This document shows, in pieces, positions 7,110-18,586 of a stretch of DNA of 64,000 nt. Position 1 is the first letter of the stretch. Each line of letters begins with the position of its first letter. The notes under the pieces were generated by a model. That model did not search any database, was not told the DNA's origin, and saw nothing but the letters and a program-made list of their open reading frames with translations. This DNA is from Campylobacter peloridis LMG 23910 (GTDB taxonomy: Bacteria; Campylobacterota; Campylobacteria; Campylobacterales; Campylobacteraceae). The translations under genes and the position numbers were made by a program. The stretch covers positions 682,001 to 746,000 of the forward strand of contig NZ_CP007766.1 in assembly GCF_000816785.1 (NCBI RefSeq). The letters run 5' to 3'.

Positions 7110-8072
7110 ATGCTAAAAATTTCATCACTCTGTGAAGAAAGATTGGATATTTTTTTATCAAAAGCATTAAATCAAAGTCGCTCTCAAATATTAAAACTTA
7201 TAAAAGAAGAGAATGTTTTTGTTAATAATAAGTTAGAAAACAAAGCCTCGTATAAGATTAAAAAAAAAGATGAAATAATGCTTTTAATCCCGCAAATAAA
7301 AGATATTAAAGAAAAATATATTCCAGAATTTAATATAGATATATTATACGAAGATGATGATATTTTAATTTTAAATAAAGCACCAAATATAGTAGTTCAT
7401 GGAGCAACTAGTGTTAAAGAAGCAACTTTAGTTGATTGGCTTTTGTATAAAGGTTATTCTTTATCAAATTTAAATGGCGAATGTAGAGCAGGATTGGTGC
7501 ATAGACTAGATAAAGGCACAAGTGGTGCTATTTTGATAGCTAAAAATAATACTGCGCATCAGTTTTTAGCCATGCAACTTTTAGACAAAAGCATGGGTAG
7601 GTTTTATCTTTCATTGTGCGATTTGGCTTTAAAAGAAAAAAGAATGATTAATGAAAAAGCTATAATGCGTTGTCCTAGTAATAGACTTAAAAAAATTACT
7701 ACAACAAGTTTTACTCCTCAAGCAAAAAATGCTAAAACAGAATTTATTAATTTATTAGCTAGTGATAATTGCTCCTTGATAGCTGCAAAATTATATACAG
7801 GAAGGACACATCAAATTAGAGTTCATTTGAATGATTTTAATCGTCATATTTTAGGTGATGAATTATACGGATATAAAGGAAAAATAAAGTATAATAGAGT
7901 AATGCTTCATGCATATTTAATTTATTTTATTCATCCAAAAACAAAAGAGCTTATGTTTGTAAAAGCTCCAATGTTTGATGATTTTTATCAAATTTTAAAA
8001 GAGAATTTTACACAAGGAGAAATAGATGAAAAAACTTCATTGGATTATCTTAAGTTCTGCTTTGGTTTTTAG
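7110..8072 (+). CDS. RluA-family 23S rRNA pseudouridine synthase
   Basis: 320 aa. An S4-like RNA-binding domain spans about residues 9-60 (RLDIFLSKALNQSRSQILKL). The catalytic domain has the family signature HRLDKGTSG at 131-139, with Asp134 as the expected catalytic residue. The later TGRTHQIRVH signature is also present. The family isomerises uridines in rRNA. The fused S4 domain and length fit RluC/RluD-like enzymes; I do not assign the exact target. The last 47 bases overlap the next gene, which has its own strong ribosome site, so translation is likely coupled. Confidence 0.9.
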   Translation: MLKISSLCEERLDIFLSKALNQSRSQILKLIKEENVFVNNKLENKASYKIKKKDEIMLLIPQIKDIKEKYIPEFNIDILYEDDDILILNKAPNIVVHGATSVKEATLVDWLLYKGYSLSNLNGECRAGLVHRLDKGTSGAILIAKNNTAHQFLAMQLLDKSMGRFYLSLCDLALKEKRMINEKAIMRCPSNRLKKITTTSFTPQAKNAKTEFINLLASDNCSLIAAKLYTGRTHQIRVHLNDFNRHILGDELYGYKGKIKYNRVMLHAYLIYFIHPKTKELMFVKAPMFDDFYQILKENFTQGEIDEKTSLDYLKFCFGF

Positions 8073-9240
8073 TGCTTGCAGTACTACTATGAGCACCCCT
8101 CAAGTGGCACAAATTGATGAAAATTTGCCAAAAGTTGCAAGTATAAAAAGCATTAGTGATATTACAAGTATTGCTTTTGAATGGGAGCCTTTATATGAAC
8201 AAAATATAGCAGGATATTATATTTATAGAGCAAATTCTATAGGAGCACCTATGGAGTTAATTGCTAAAATTAAGAATAAATTTCAAACACATTATATTGA
8301 TACTAATTTAGAGCCAAATACAAAATATTATTATTCTATGAAAACATTTAACGAACTTGGACAAATTTCTCAAGATGGAGTGAGTATTGAAGTATCTACA
8401 ACTAGGGTTATTGATGCTATCCCTTTTGTACAAGCTATAGTGGGATTACCAAATCGTGTAAAAATAGTATGGAGACCACATCCTGATGTAAGAGTAAATT
8501 CATACATTATTGAGCGTGCAAATATGAAAGATATGAAATTTAAAGAACTTGCTAGGGTTAAAAATCGCTTAAGTGCAGAATATATAGATGATTCTTTAAA
8601 ACCTGATGAAAGTTTTCAATATAGAATTATTGCTATGACTTATGATGGTATTAAAAGTATGCCAAGTAAAATAGTAGAATCAACCACAAAAGCTTTACCT
8701 CCTATGGTAAATAATTTACAAGCAAGTAAAGATGCACCAAGGAAAATCATATTAACTTGGGATAAAATTGATTATGCTGATTTTGCTTACTATAAAATAT
8801 ATTCTAGTTCTACTACTTTTTTACCTTTTAGCGTGATAGCAAAAACTTCTGAAAATACCTATGAGGATATAGTAAAAGGTATAGCTGAAAAAAGATATTA
8901 TAAAGTAAGCATGGTAGATAAAGATGGATTGGAAAGTCCTATAAGCAATGAGCCTGTAGAAGGTATTACTTTGGGAGCTCCTTTAGCGCCTAGTATTATT
9001 TTATGCGCAATTGAAGATGATGGTATTAGAGTTGAATGGGTTGATAATGATGATAGGGCTAAAGAATATATAGTAAAAAGAAGTGGCGGTGGAAATAGTG
9101 CTATTTTTAAAGAGATTAAATCTAAGCAACTAAAAGATATAACCGCAGTTCCTGGAAAAGTATATAGTTATGAAGTTATTGCTATTGATGCTAATGGTAT
9201 TGAATCAAAAGCTTCGGATAAATTTACAGCAGTAAAATAA
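8026..9240 (+). CDS. Fibronectin type III domain lipoprotein
   Basis: 404 aa. The start is fixed by AAGGAG 6-7 bases before ATG, inside the previous gene. The N terminus is a lipoprotein signal with VFSAC, giving lipidated Cys18. The rest is a run of about four FN3 beta-sandwich modules, each with the W-P/Y-YYIYR-type core: WEPLYEQNIAGYYIYRA near 47, WRPHPDVRVNSYIIERA near 149, WDKIDYADFAYYKIYSS near 245, and WVDNDDRAKEYIVKRS near 338. It is probably a periplasmic or surface adhesion or scaffold protein. The orthologue is conserved in this position in C. jejuni as I recall. The stop overlaps the next ATG by one base (taatg). Confidence 0.85.
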   Translation: MKKLHWIILSSALVFSACSTTMSTPQVAQIDENLPKVASIKSISDITSIAFEWEPLYEQNIAGYYIYRANSIGAPMELIAKIKNKFQTHYIDTNLEPNTKYYYSMKTFNELGQISQDGVSIEVSTTRVIDAIPFVQAIVGLPNRVKIVWRPHPDVRVNSYIIERANMKDMKFKELARVKNRLSAEYIDDSLKPDESFQYRIIAMTYDGIKSMPSKIVESTTKALPPMVNNLQASKDAPRKIILTWDKIDYADFAYYKIYSSSTTFLPFSVIAKTSENTYEDIVKGIAEKRYYKVSMVDKDGLESPISNEPVEGITLGAPLAPSIILCAIEDDGIRVEWVDNDDRAKEYIVKRSGGGNSAIFKEIKSKQLKDITAVPGKVYSYEVIAIDANGIESKASDKFTAVK

Positions 9241-10427
9241 TGCCAAATTTTAAGTGTAAAATTTTAAAAGAAATTCAACTTCCTTTTGAAAAAGAAGGGG
9301 TTGAATTTTTATGGATAGCAAAAGGTGAAAATGTAGATTTACTTTTTACGCGTATGAAGCAAGAATGCTTTTTTTTGCAAATTAAAAAAAATACCCAAAA
9401 ACAAGAATGGCTTATAAAAGGTGAGAAGCATACAAAGCCATCTCAAATAGGATATTTGCAAAAAGCATTACTTGTTTTTAAGGAAAACTTCTGCCAAGAA
9501 ATTATCAATGAAGCAGTGGCTTTAAAACATACAAGATTAGTTCAAAAAACTCCTTTGATTGCTAATGATTTAAAAGAATTACTTAAACAAATCAAAGATA
9601 AAAATAAAATTTTTATAGAAATAGGTTTTGGTAGTGGTAGACACTTGTTATATCAAGCTAGAAACAATCCTGATGTTTTGATTATAGGTGTAGAAATTTA
9701 CACTCCAGCATTAGAGCAAGTAGCTAAATTAGCATTAAATGAAAATTTAAATAATATTTTATTGATAGAAACTGATGCAAGATTACTACTTAGTGTTATT
9801 GAGACAAATTTAATAGATAAAGTATTTTTGCATTTTCCTGTTCCTTGGGATAAAAAACCACATCGCAGGGTGGTAAGTTCAAATTTTGCTAATGAATGCG
9901 CAAGAATTATAAAAGAAAATGGCCAATTTGAGCTTAGAACAGATAGTTTTTTATATTTTGATTTTACTTTAGAGGTATTTTTAAATTTTTCACATTTAAA
10001 GGCTAAGATTAAAAAAAATGAAAATTTAGAAATTTCAAGCAAATATGAAGATCGCTGGAAAAAACAAAATAAAGATATATATGATTTAGTTATTAGTAAT
10101 TTTAGTATAAATGATCCTTTGATTGAAAACAAAAAATTTGCTATAGAAGAACTATCTTTTAATCAACAAGAATTATCTTGTATAAAAAATAATTTTAAAA
10201 ATGAAGTTTTTAAAGGTGAGGATTATTTTTTACATCTTGAAAGAATTTATATAAAAGGTGATGAATTGATTATTAAAATAGCTTTTGGTGCTTTTTATAA
10301 ACCAGAGCATATTTATATAAGATTAGGGTTAAATCAAGATGTATTTATTTTTGATAAACCTTTTAAAACTAAGGAAAATTTTAAGGCTTTAGAAAAATTA
10401 AGAGAAATTTTGTATTCTTATCTATAA
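9240..10427 (+). CDS. trmB: tRNA (guanine-46-N7) methyltransferase TrmB, long form
   Basis: 395 aa. It methylates G46 of tRNA with SAM. The Rossmann motif EIGFGSG lies at 127-133, the adenosine-binding GVEIYTPAL follows at 150-158, and the TrmB signature HFPVPWDKKPHRR at 198-210. Compared with the roughly 240-aa enzyme of E. coli it has about 120 extra residues before the methyltransferase core and a long C-terminal extension (about 270-395). This is characteristic of the epsilonproteobacterial form. The extensions have no motif I recognise. It overlaps the stop of the FN3 gene by one base. Confidence 0.88.
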   Translation: MPNFKCKILKEIQLPFEKEGVEFLWIAKGENVDLLFTRMKQECFFLQIKKNTQKQEWLIKGEKHTKPSQIGYLQKALLVFKENFCQEIINEAVALKHTRLVQKTPLIANDLKELLKQIKDKNKIFIEIGFGSGRHLLYQARNNPDVLIIGVEIYTPALEQVAKLALNENLNNILLIETDARLLLSVIETNLIDKVFLHFPVPWDKKPHRRVVSSNFANECARIIKENGQFELRTDSFLYFDFTLEVFLNFSHLKAKIKKNENLEISSKYEDRWKKQNKDIYDLVISNFSINDPLIENKKFAIEELSFNQQELSCIKNNFKNEVFKGEDYFLHLERIYIKGDELIIKIAFGAFYKPEHIYIRLGLNQDVFIFDKPFKTKENFKALEKLREILYSYL

Positions 10428-10432
10428 ATTGT

Positions 10433-10438
10433 TAAAAT
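10433..10438 (+). promoter_or_regulatory. Possible -10 element upstream of ftsE
   Basis: TAAAAT in the 50-base gap after trmB, about 40 bases before ftsE. There is no obvious -35 box. Support is weak, because the gene may also be read from upstream promoters. Confidence 0.3.
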
Positions 10439-10441
10439 ACA

Positions 10442-10463
10442 AAATTTATAATTTTATAAATTT
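10442..10463. repeat. Perfect 10-bp inverted repeat before ftsE
   Basis: aaatttataa-tt-ttataaattt is a perfect palindrome ending just before the AAGGAAG ribosome site of ftsE. It may be an operator or a weak RNA hairpin affecting initiation. Pure A/T content makes chance possible. Confidence 0.5.
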
Positions 10464-10477
10464 AAGGAAGTAAAAGA

Positions 10478-11137
10478 GTGATGATAGAAGCTAAAAAGCT
10501 TTGTCTTGGATATGATGAGCTAGTTATAGAAAATGCTAATTTTTCTTTAAAAGATAATGATTTTGTATTTATTACAGGTAAAAGTGGTAGTGGTAAATCT
10601 ACTTTGTTAAAATCCTTTTATGGTGATTTAGAACCAATTAGTGGAAATTTAAAAGTTTGTGGTGAAAATTTAATAGGAATTTCTAATGCAGAACTTTTAC
10701 AACTTAGACAAAAAATAGGCATTATTTTTCAAGACTATCGTTTAATACAAGAATTTAGTGTGGAAAAAAATGTAATGTTACCATTGATGATAAAAGGTTA
10801 TAGTAAAAATATATGTAAAGAACAAGCTGCGAAACTTTTAAAACATGTTAATTTAACTTTTAAAGCAGATAAAAAACCAGCACAACTTTCAGGTGGTGAG
10901 CAGCAGCGTGTTGCTATGGCAAGGGCTTTAGCACATAATCCAAAACTACTTTTGTGTGATGAGCCTACGGGTAATTTAGATGAGTATTCATCAGATATTA
11001 TATGGACTTTATTAAAGTCAGCCCGAGAATTACTTGGAACTTGCGTGGTAGTTGTAACACACAGAATTCCTACAAATTTAAGACTTGATTATCGTCGTTT
11101 TAATATTGAAAATGGGAGGATGAATGAAATCTTTTAA
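10478..11137 (+). CDS. ftsE: Cell-division ABC transporter ATPase FtsE
   Basis: 219 aa ATPase. Walker A is GKSGSGKS (34-41), Q-loop Q85, signature LSGGEQQR (137-144), Walker B LLLCDE (157-162), D-loop GNLD, and an H-loop His in VVTHR. The size and the partner gene directly downstream (ftsX, 14-base overlap) identify FtsE rather than LolD. It powers FtsX to switch a periplasmic activator of septal amidases. The frame opens at GTG 10478, but ATG 10481 is equally possible; AAGGAAG sits 7 or 10 bases upstream. Confidence 0.88.
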   Translation: MMIEAKKLCLGYDELVIENANFSLKDNDFVFITGKSGSGKSTLLKSFYGDLEPISGNLKVCGENLIGISNAELLQLRQKIGIIFQDYRLIQEFSVEKNVMLPLMIKGYSKNICKEQAAKLLKHVNLTFKADKKPAQLSGGEQQRVAMARALAHNPKLLLCDEPTGNLDEYSSDIIWTLLKSARELLGTCVVVVTHRIPTNLRLDYRRFNIENGRMNEIF

Positions 11138-11926
11138 AAACCATATTTCTTTAATATTTGCTTTAATGGTTATGATGTTTGCATTTGAATTTTTAATTAT
11201 TACAAATAAAACTATCGAGCATTATGAAAAACTTTTAAATAAAGATTATAATATTATTTTAGTTAGTAAAAGTCATATTGATAAAAAGAGTATTCAAGAT
11301 CAAATAAATCATTTTCAATCTTTAGAAATTTTAAATCCAAATGAAATGCTTGAAAGACTTAAAAATGATATTTCTGCAAAAAATATTGAAGTATTAAAAG
11401 CAACTTTGCCTAAGTTTTATACCTTAAAGCTTAATAAACTTTTATCTGAAGATGAAATAAATAATTTAAAAGAAAAGCTTTTAAAAAATTCCAATATAAT
11501 CAAGGTTGAAACTTTTGCAAAAACACATACAAAGGTATATAAATTATTAGTTTTGACAAAATTTTTGCTTTGGTTTTTCTTGTTTATTATTATTTTGCTT
11601 AGTTTTGTGTTATTGCTTAAACAAATGAAAATATGGCTTTTTGAGCATACACAAAGAGTAGAGATTATGTGCTTATTTGGTGCTCCTTTTTGGTTTAGAT
11701 CTTTTATGCTATACAAAATAGTTTTAATAGATTGTTTTATTGCATTTTTAATTCTTGTGTTATTTTTTACTCAAGTATATGATTTGCAGTCAATTAAATT
11801 AGCTTTACAAAGTGTGGATATAAGCTTGCCTAAAATTAATATATTTATACATTTGTTTATGATTTTTTTAGCCATGCTCTTTGTGTGTTTTTTATGTGTA
11901 AATTTTGTAATGTTTAAGGTAAGAAA

Positions 11927-11930
<4 letters not shown>
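11124..11930 (+). CDS. ftsX: Cell-division membrane protein FtsX
   Basis: 268 aa. Four transmembrane helices lie in the FtsX pattern: one N-terminal (about 8-27), then a periplasmic domain of about 110 residues, then three C-terminal helices (about 142-165, 193-213, 239-262). It is not a drug exporter. It forms the FtsEX complex that relays ATP hydrolysis to a periplasmic coiled-coil hydrolase activator. The next gene encodes a protein of exactly that kind. It overlaps the start of that gene by 4 bases (ATGA). Confidence 0.85.
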
Positions 11931-13871
<1,941 letters not shown>

Positions 13872-13888
13872 AAATAAAAAGGAAAAAA

Positions 13889-14107
13889 ATGAGAGTAGAA
13901 CAAGTTGCTGCAAAAGCATTAAAAAAAATGAAAGATGATAGATATAAACTAGCTTTAGTTGTAGCTAAAAGAGCAGAAGAGCTTGCAAATGGTGCTGAAA
14001 TTTTGGTAGATTTAGATAAGAGTAAATATAAATATACAGATATTGCATTGTATGAAATAGCAGAAGATAAAATAGTTTTAGAGGGATTTATTGAAGTTAA
14101 TAAATGA
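13889..14107 (+). CDS. rpoZ: RNA polymerase omega subunit
   Basis: 72 aa. [20 protein letters not shown] and [14 protein letters not shown] correspond to the omega core helices. It assists RNA polymerase assembly. The gene lies directly before spoT, the same pairing as in many bacteria, where omega and ppGpp act on the polymerase together. Its end overlaps the spoT start by 17 bases. It is a little shorter than the 91-aa E. coli protein. Confidence 0.93.
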   Translation: MRVEQVAAKALKKMKDDRYKLALVVAKRAEELANGAEILVDLDKSKYKYTDIALYEIAEDKIVLEGFIEVNK

Positions 14108-16274
14108 TGAGTTGTTGCTAGATAAGCTTGTTGAAGATGTAAAAAATTGTAAAGATTTACAAAAAGCTAGTGAAATACTTTTTTTTGTATTTCCTAAATC
14201 TGAACTTCTTGTAAAAGCCGTTGATTTTTGCATAAAAAAGCATGAAGGGCAGTTTAGAAAAAGTGGCGAACCTTATGCTGTTCATCCTATTTTGGTAGCT
14301 TCTTTTGTTGCTTTTTTAAGTCCTATTGAATCAATGGTTATAGCTGCTTTATTGCATGATGTTTTAGAAGATACTCAATGCAATGAAGATGAGCTAAATC
14401 AGTATTTTGGCGAAGAAGTTGTAAAATTAGTTTTAGGTTTAACTAAAATTGTAAGTATTAGAGAAGATCATTTAACGCGTTCAAATTCTAATGAAAAACT
14501 TGCCAAATCTGCTTTAACTTTTAGAAATATGCTTTTGGTTGGGGTAGAAGATGTTAGTGTTCTTGTTATTAAGCTTTGTGATAGATTGCACAATATGCTT
14601 ACATTAAGCTATCTAAGAGAGGATAAACAAAAAAGAATTAGTGAAGAAACTTTAGTTGTTTATGCACCTATAGCTCATAGACTTGGAATTTCTAGTATAA
14701 AAAATTTACTTGAAGATTTAAGTTTTAAATTTTTACTTCCTGAAGAATATGCTCAAATTGATAATTACATTAATGCTAAAGATCAGCAAATTCAATTAGG
14801 CTTTAATGAATTTATATCAAAAATTGAAATGCTATTTTTAGAAAATGGATTTAGACAAGGTAGTTTTGTAATCCATAAAAGAATTAAACATAATTATTCT
14901 ATTTATTTAAAGATGCAAAGAAAAGGTGTAGGGCTTGATGAAGTATTAGATCTTTTAGGTGTTAGAATTTTAGTTGAAAAAATTTATGATTGTTATTTAG
15001 CTTTAGGTATTTTGCATACTCATTTTAATCCTTTAATTTCAAGATTTAAAGATTATATTGCTTTGCCAAAACAAAATGGTTATCAAACTTTACATACTAC
15101 GCTTTTTGATGCTAAAAATATCATTGAAGCACAAATTAGAACTTTTGATATGCATAAAACTGCCGAATTTGGTGTTGCTGCACATTGGAAATACAAAGAA
15201 GGAAATATAGCTACTCCGAATTTAGATTGGCTTACTGATATTTCTATGCATGGAAAGGATGGCAATGATGTTCAAGATTGTGATGCTATAGAACTTTATG
15301 AGTATGCTAAGGATAGTTTATATATTGAAGATATTGCAGTATATTCTCCAAAAGGAGAAATTTTTACTTTACCTCGTGGAGCAACAGCACTTGATTTTGC
15401 TTATGAAGTGCATACAAAAATAGGACTTCATGCAAAAGCAGCTTTTGTAAATCGCATAAGAGTTCCACTTTTAACTGTGCTTAAAAATGGAGATATAGTT
15501 AGTATTGAAACTGCGGAAGAGGAATTTTTTAGATGCTCTTGGATAGATAGTGTTAAAACGGGTAAGGCTAGGGCTAGTATTAGAGATTTTTGTAAGCAAA
15601 AGAAAAAAGAGCTTAATAATAAAATAGCCATAAATCTTCTTGCAACTGTTTTTAATAAAGATTTAAAAACTATAGAAGAATGGCTTGAAAAAGAAAATTT
15701 TAGTAAAAAACTTAGACAAATCGCTTTAGATTTTAACTATTTTAAAGATGTGATAATTAGTCTTAGAAAATATGTAAAACAAAATTATGCAAAATTTGAA
15801 CAAAATGAGCAAAAATTTGAAAGTATAGTTATAGGTTCTAATCATAAAATTACTACTATTAATTTTGATTATTGTTGTAGACCTAAAAGAGGAGATGAAA
15901 TCATTGCTTTTAGACATTCTACAAACGCAACAATTCATCATAAACTTTGTGAGCAAGCAATGAAAATGATAGAAAATAACAAAGAAATGGTTTTTGCTTT
16001 TTGGAATGATAGCTCGATAAAAAGTTACAAAATTATTGTTTCAATAGAAAATAAAAAAGGTTCTTTAGCAGATTTTTTAACTACTTTAGCTAAAATGCAA
16101 GTAAATGTATTAAGTATTAATTCAGCTGATTCAGAACCAGTTGTGGCAAATTATTTTGAAATTCAAATGGAATTACCAAATAATATAGATATAGATAATG
16201 TTAAAGAACGATTAAAGGCAAGATATAAAATTTTGGATTTTACATCTTTAAATGATGCATATAACAATCATTAA
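14091..16274 (+). CDS. spoT: Bifunctional (p)ppGpp synthetase/hydrolase
   Basis: 727 aa. Order: HD hydrolase domain with H51, H65 and [10 protein letters not shown] (H89-D90); synthetase domain with [20 protein letters not shown] and [22 protein letters not shown] domain (about 395-460, [14 protein letters not shown]); C-terminal ACT-like domain ([20 protein letters not shown]). Both catalytic sites look intact. It makes and degrades the stringent alarmone. The start is TTG at 14091: GAGGG lies 5 bases before it, no ATG is in frame nearby, and it overlaps rpoZ. The rare start and overlap suggest coupled, restrained translation. Confidence 0.94.
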   Translation: MKLINDELLLDKLVEDVKNCKDLQKASEILFFVFPKSELLVKAVDFCIKKHEGQFRKSGEPYAVHPILVASFVAFLSPIESMVIAALLHDVLEDTQCNEDELNQYFGEEVVKLVLGLTKIVSIREDHLTRSNSNEKLAKSALTFRNMLLVGVEDVSVLVIKLCDRLHNMLTLSYLREDKQKRISEETLVVYAPIAHRLGISSIKNLLEDLSFKFLLPEEYAQIDNYINAKDQQIQLGFNEFISKIEMLFLENGFRQGSFVIHKRIKHNYSIYLKMQRKGVGLDEVLDLLGVRILVEKIYDCYLALGILHTHFNPLISRFKDYIALPKQNGYQTLHTTLFDAKNIIEAQIRTFDMHKTAEFGVAAHWKYKEGNIATPNLDWLTDISMHGKDGNDVQDCDAIELYEYAKDSLYIEDIAVYSPKGEIFTLPRGATALDFAYEVHTKIGLHAKAAFVNRIRVPLLTVLKNGDIVSIETAEEEFFRCSWIDSVKTGKARASIRDFCKQKKKELNNKIAINLLATVFNKDLKTIEEWLEKENFSKKLRQIALDFNYFKDVIISLRKYVKQNYAKFEQNEQKFESIVIGSNHKITTINFDYCCRPKRGDEIIAFRHSTNATIHHKLCEQAMKMIENNKEMVFAFWNDSSIKSYKIIVSIENKKGSLADFLTTLAKMQVNVLSINSADSEPVVANYFEIQMELPNNIDIDNVKERLKARYKILDFTSLNDAYNNH

Positions 16275-16286
16275 AAAAGGTTTTTT

Positions 16287-17489
16287 ATGAATATTGATGA
16301 AATTATAAATGAAGTTAAAAGAGGCGTAGCTGAAATTATTGATGAAGAAAGATTGGTTTTTTTGATTAAAAAATATTACGAAAAAGGTGAAAATTTTTTT
16401 ATAAAAGCTGGTTTTGATCCAACTGCTGCTGATTTACATTTAGGCCACACCGTTGTTTTAAGTAAAATGGCTATGCTTCAAAAACATGGAGCTATAGTGC
16501 AGTTTTTAATAGGTGATTTTACTGCTCAAATTGGAGATCCAACAGGAAAGAGTGTTACAAGAAAAAAACTTGATAAAGAAGAGGTTTTAAAGAATGCAAA
16601 AACTTACCAAGAACAGGTTTTTAAAATTTTAGATCCAAATAAAACTCAAATTCATTTTAATTCCAAATGGCTTAATGATTTGGGTGCTAGCGGTATAGTA
16701 GAGCTTACTTCAACTTTTAGTGTTGCTAGAATGCTTGAAAGAGATGATTTTACTAAGCGTTTTAAGGAGCAAAGTCCTATATCAATTTGTGAGTTTTTAT
16801 ATCCACTTTTGCAAGGTTATGATAGTGTTGCTTTAAAAAGTGATATAGAAATGGGTGGAACGGATCAAAAATTTAATCTTTTAATGGGAAGACATTTACA
16901 AAGAATATATAATTGCCAAAAAGAGCAAGCTGTTGTAATGATGCCATTGCTTGAAGGACTTGATGGTGTAAATAAAATGAGCAAAAGTTTAGGTAATTAT
17001 ATAGGTGTAACAGAAAATGCAAATGATATGTATGCAAAAGTTTTAAGCATAAGCGATGAGTTGATGTTTAGATATTATGAGCTTTTAAGTGAAAAAAGTT
17101 TAGCTGAAATTCTAAAAATAAAAGAAGATGTTGCAAGTGGTTCTTTGCACCCTAAAAAAGCTAAAGAAAATTTGGCTTTAGAAATAGTAAGTCGTTTTCA
17201 TTCTAAAGAGTGCGCGTTAAAAGCTAAGGAAGAATTTGATAAAATTCATAGTGCAAAAGAGCTTCCTAGTGATATGCCAAGCTTTATTTTAGAGGGTGGT
17301 ATTTGGATTGCAAAAGCTATGGTAGAGTGTAAAATGGAAAACTCCACTTCAGCGGCAAGAAGATTGATTAAATCAAATGCAGTGAGTATTAATGGAGAAA
17401 AAGTTCAAGATGAGCAGTTTCAACTAGAAAGCGGAGAATATGTTTTACAAGTTGGAAAAAGAAAATTTGCAAAATTAAAGGTGATATAA
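16287..17489 (+). CDS. tyrS: Tyrosyl-tRNA synthetase
   Basis: 400 aa class I synthetase. The HIGH-type motif is HLGH at 51-54 within [13 protein letters not shown]. The tyrosine pocket is GGTDQKFN (190-197), and KMSKS lies at 230-234. An S4 RNA-binding domain closes the protein ([19 protein letters not shown]). It charges tRNA-Tyr. It sits 12 bases after spoT, and its stop overlaps the next ATG by one base. Confidence 0.95.
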   Translation: MNIDEIINEVKRGVAEIIDEERLVFLIKKYYEKGENFFIKAGFDPTAADLHLGHTVVLSKMAMLQKHGAIVQFLIGDFTAQIGDPTGKSVTRKKLDKEEVLKNAKTYQEQVFKILDPNKTQIHFNSKWLNDLGASGIVELTSTFSVARMLERDDFTKRFKEQSPISICEFLYPLLQGYDSVALKSDIEMGGTDQKFNLLMGRHLQRIYNCQKEQAVVMMPLLEGLDGVNKMSKSLGNYIGVTENANDMYAKVLSISDELMFRYYELLSEKSLAEILKIKEDVASGSLHPKKAKENLALEIVSRFHSKECALKAKEEFDKIHSAKELPSDMPSFILEGGIWIAKAMVECKMENSTSAARRLIKSNAVSINGEKVQDEQFQLESGEYVLQVGKRKFAKLKVI

Positions 17490-18586
17490 TGAGTTTTAAA
17501 GCTTTAAAAATTGGAAAGCATGAAATAAAATATCCTATATTTCAAGGTGGTATGGGGCTTGGTATTAGTTGGGATAAATTAGCATCAGCAGTTTCTTTAA
17601 ATGGTGGTTTAGGTATTATATCTTCTGTGGGTACTGGGTATTATGAAAATAGAACTCATATAGACAAAGAATTTAATGCAAAGCCTTATGGTAGCGATAA
17701 TTTTTATTCTAAAGCTGGTTTGAAAGCTTTGATAGACAATGCTAGAAAGGTTTGTAAAGATGCACCTTTGGGCTGTAATATTTTATGTGCAAGTAACAAT
17801 TATGCACAAATTGCACGCAATGCTTGTGAAGTAGGTTTTAATATAATAGTATCAGGTGCAGGACTTCCTACAAATTTGCCTGAATTTACTCAAGATTATC
17901 CTGATGTAGCTTTAGTGCCTATAGTATCTTCAGCTAAGGCTTTGAAAATTATTTGTAAAAGATGGCAAAGTAGATACAATCGCTTGCCTGATGCAGTAGT
18001 TGTTGAAGGTCCAAAGAGTGGAGGACATCAAGGTTTTACTTATGAGCAGTGTTTAATGCAAGAGTATCAGCTAGAAAATGTAGTTCCACAAGTTGCACAA
18101 GAAATTAAAAATTGGGGTGATATTCCTTTGATCGCAGCAGGTGGAATTTGGGATAAACAAGACATTGAAAAAATGATTTCTTTAGGTGCAAATGGAGTTC
18201 AAATGGGGACTCGTTTTATAGGAACTTTTGAATGCGATGCAAGTGAAGATTTTAAACAAGTATTACTTGATTGTAAAAAAGAAGATATAGAACTTTTAAA
18301 ATCTCCTGTAGGATATCCTGCAAGAGGAGTAAGAACTAATCTTTTAAATTTAGTAGATAAAAGAATGGGGCCAAAAATTTCTTGTGTTAGCAACTGCGTT
18401 GCACCATGTGGAAGAGGTAAAGAAGCTACTAAAGTAGGTTATTGTATAGCTGATAGATTATACGATGCATGGAGCGGAAAAAAAGATACGGGATTATTTT
18501 TTACTGGAGCTAATGGATATAAACTTGATAAACTTATTAGCGTTGAAGAATTAATGAAAAAATTAGTTAATGGTGAAGATGCTTAG
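17489..18586 (+). CDS. Nitronate monooxygenase-family flavoprotein
   Basis: 365 aa TIM-barrel FMN enzyme. PIFQGGMGLGISWDKLASA and GGLGIIS mark the N terminus. GGHQGFT, IAAGGIW and GANGVQMGTRFIGT form the FMN phosphate site. Members oxidise propionate 3-nitronate or act as NAD(P)H:flavin oxidoreductases. The physiological substrate here is unknown. A cysteine cluster, C-x3-C-x3-C-x11-C (about residues 299-319, CVSNCVAPCGRG), could bind a metal or Fe-S cluster. The gene overlaps amiA by 17 bases. Confidence 0.82.
   Translation: MSFKALKIGKHEIKYPIFQGGMGLGISWDKLASAVSLNGGLGIISSVGTGYYENRTHIDKEFNAKPYGSDNFYSKAGLKALIDNARKVCKDAPLGCNILCASNNYAQIARNACEVGFNIIVSGAGLPTNLPEFTQDYPDVALVPIVSSAKALKIICKRWQSRYNRLPDAVVVEGPKSGGHQGFTYEQCLMQEYQLENVVPQVAQEIKNWGDIPLIAAGGIWDKQDIEKMISLGANGVQMGTRFIGTFECDASEDFKQVLLDCKKEDIELLKSPVGYPARGVRTNLLNLVDKRMGPKISCVSNCVAPCGRGKEATKVGYCIADRLYDAWSGKKDTGLFFTGANGYKLDKLISVEELMKKLVNGEDA

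Noticed and set aside
9698-10132. 144-aa frame on the minus strand inside trmB
   Set aside because: Antisense shadow of a gene with clear methyltransferase motifs. No start signal and A/T-driven composition.
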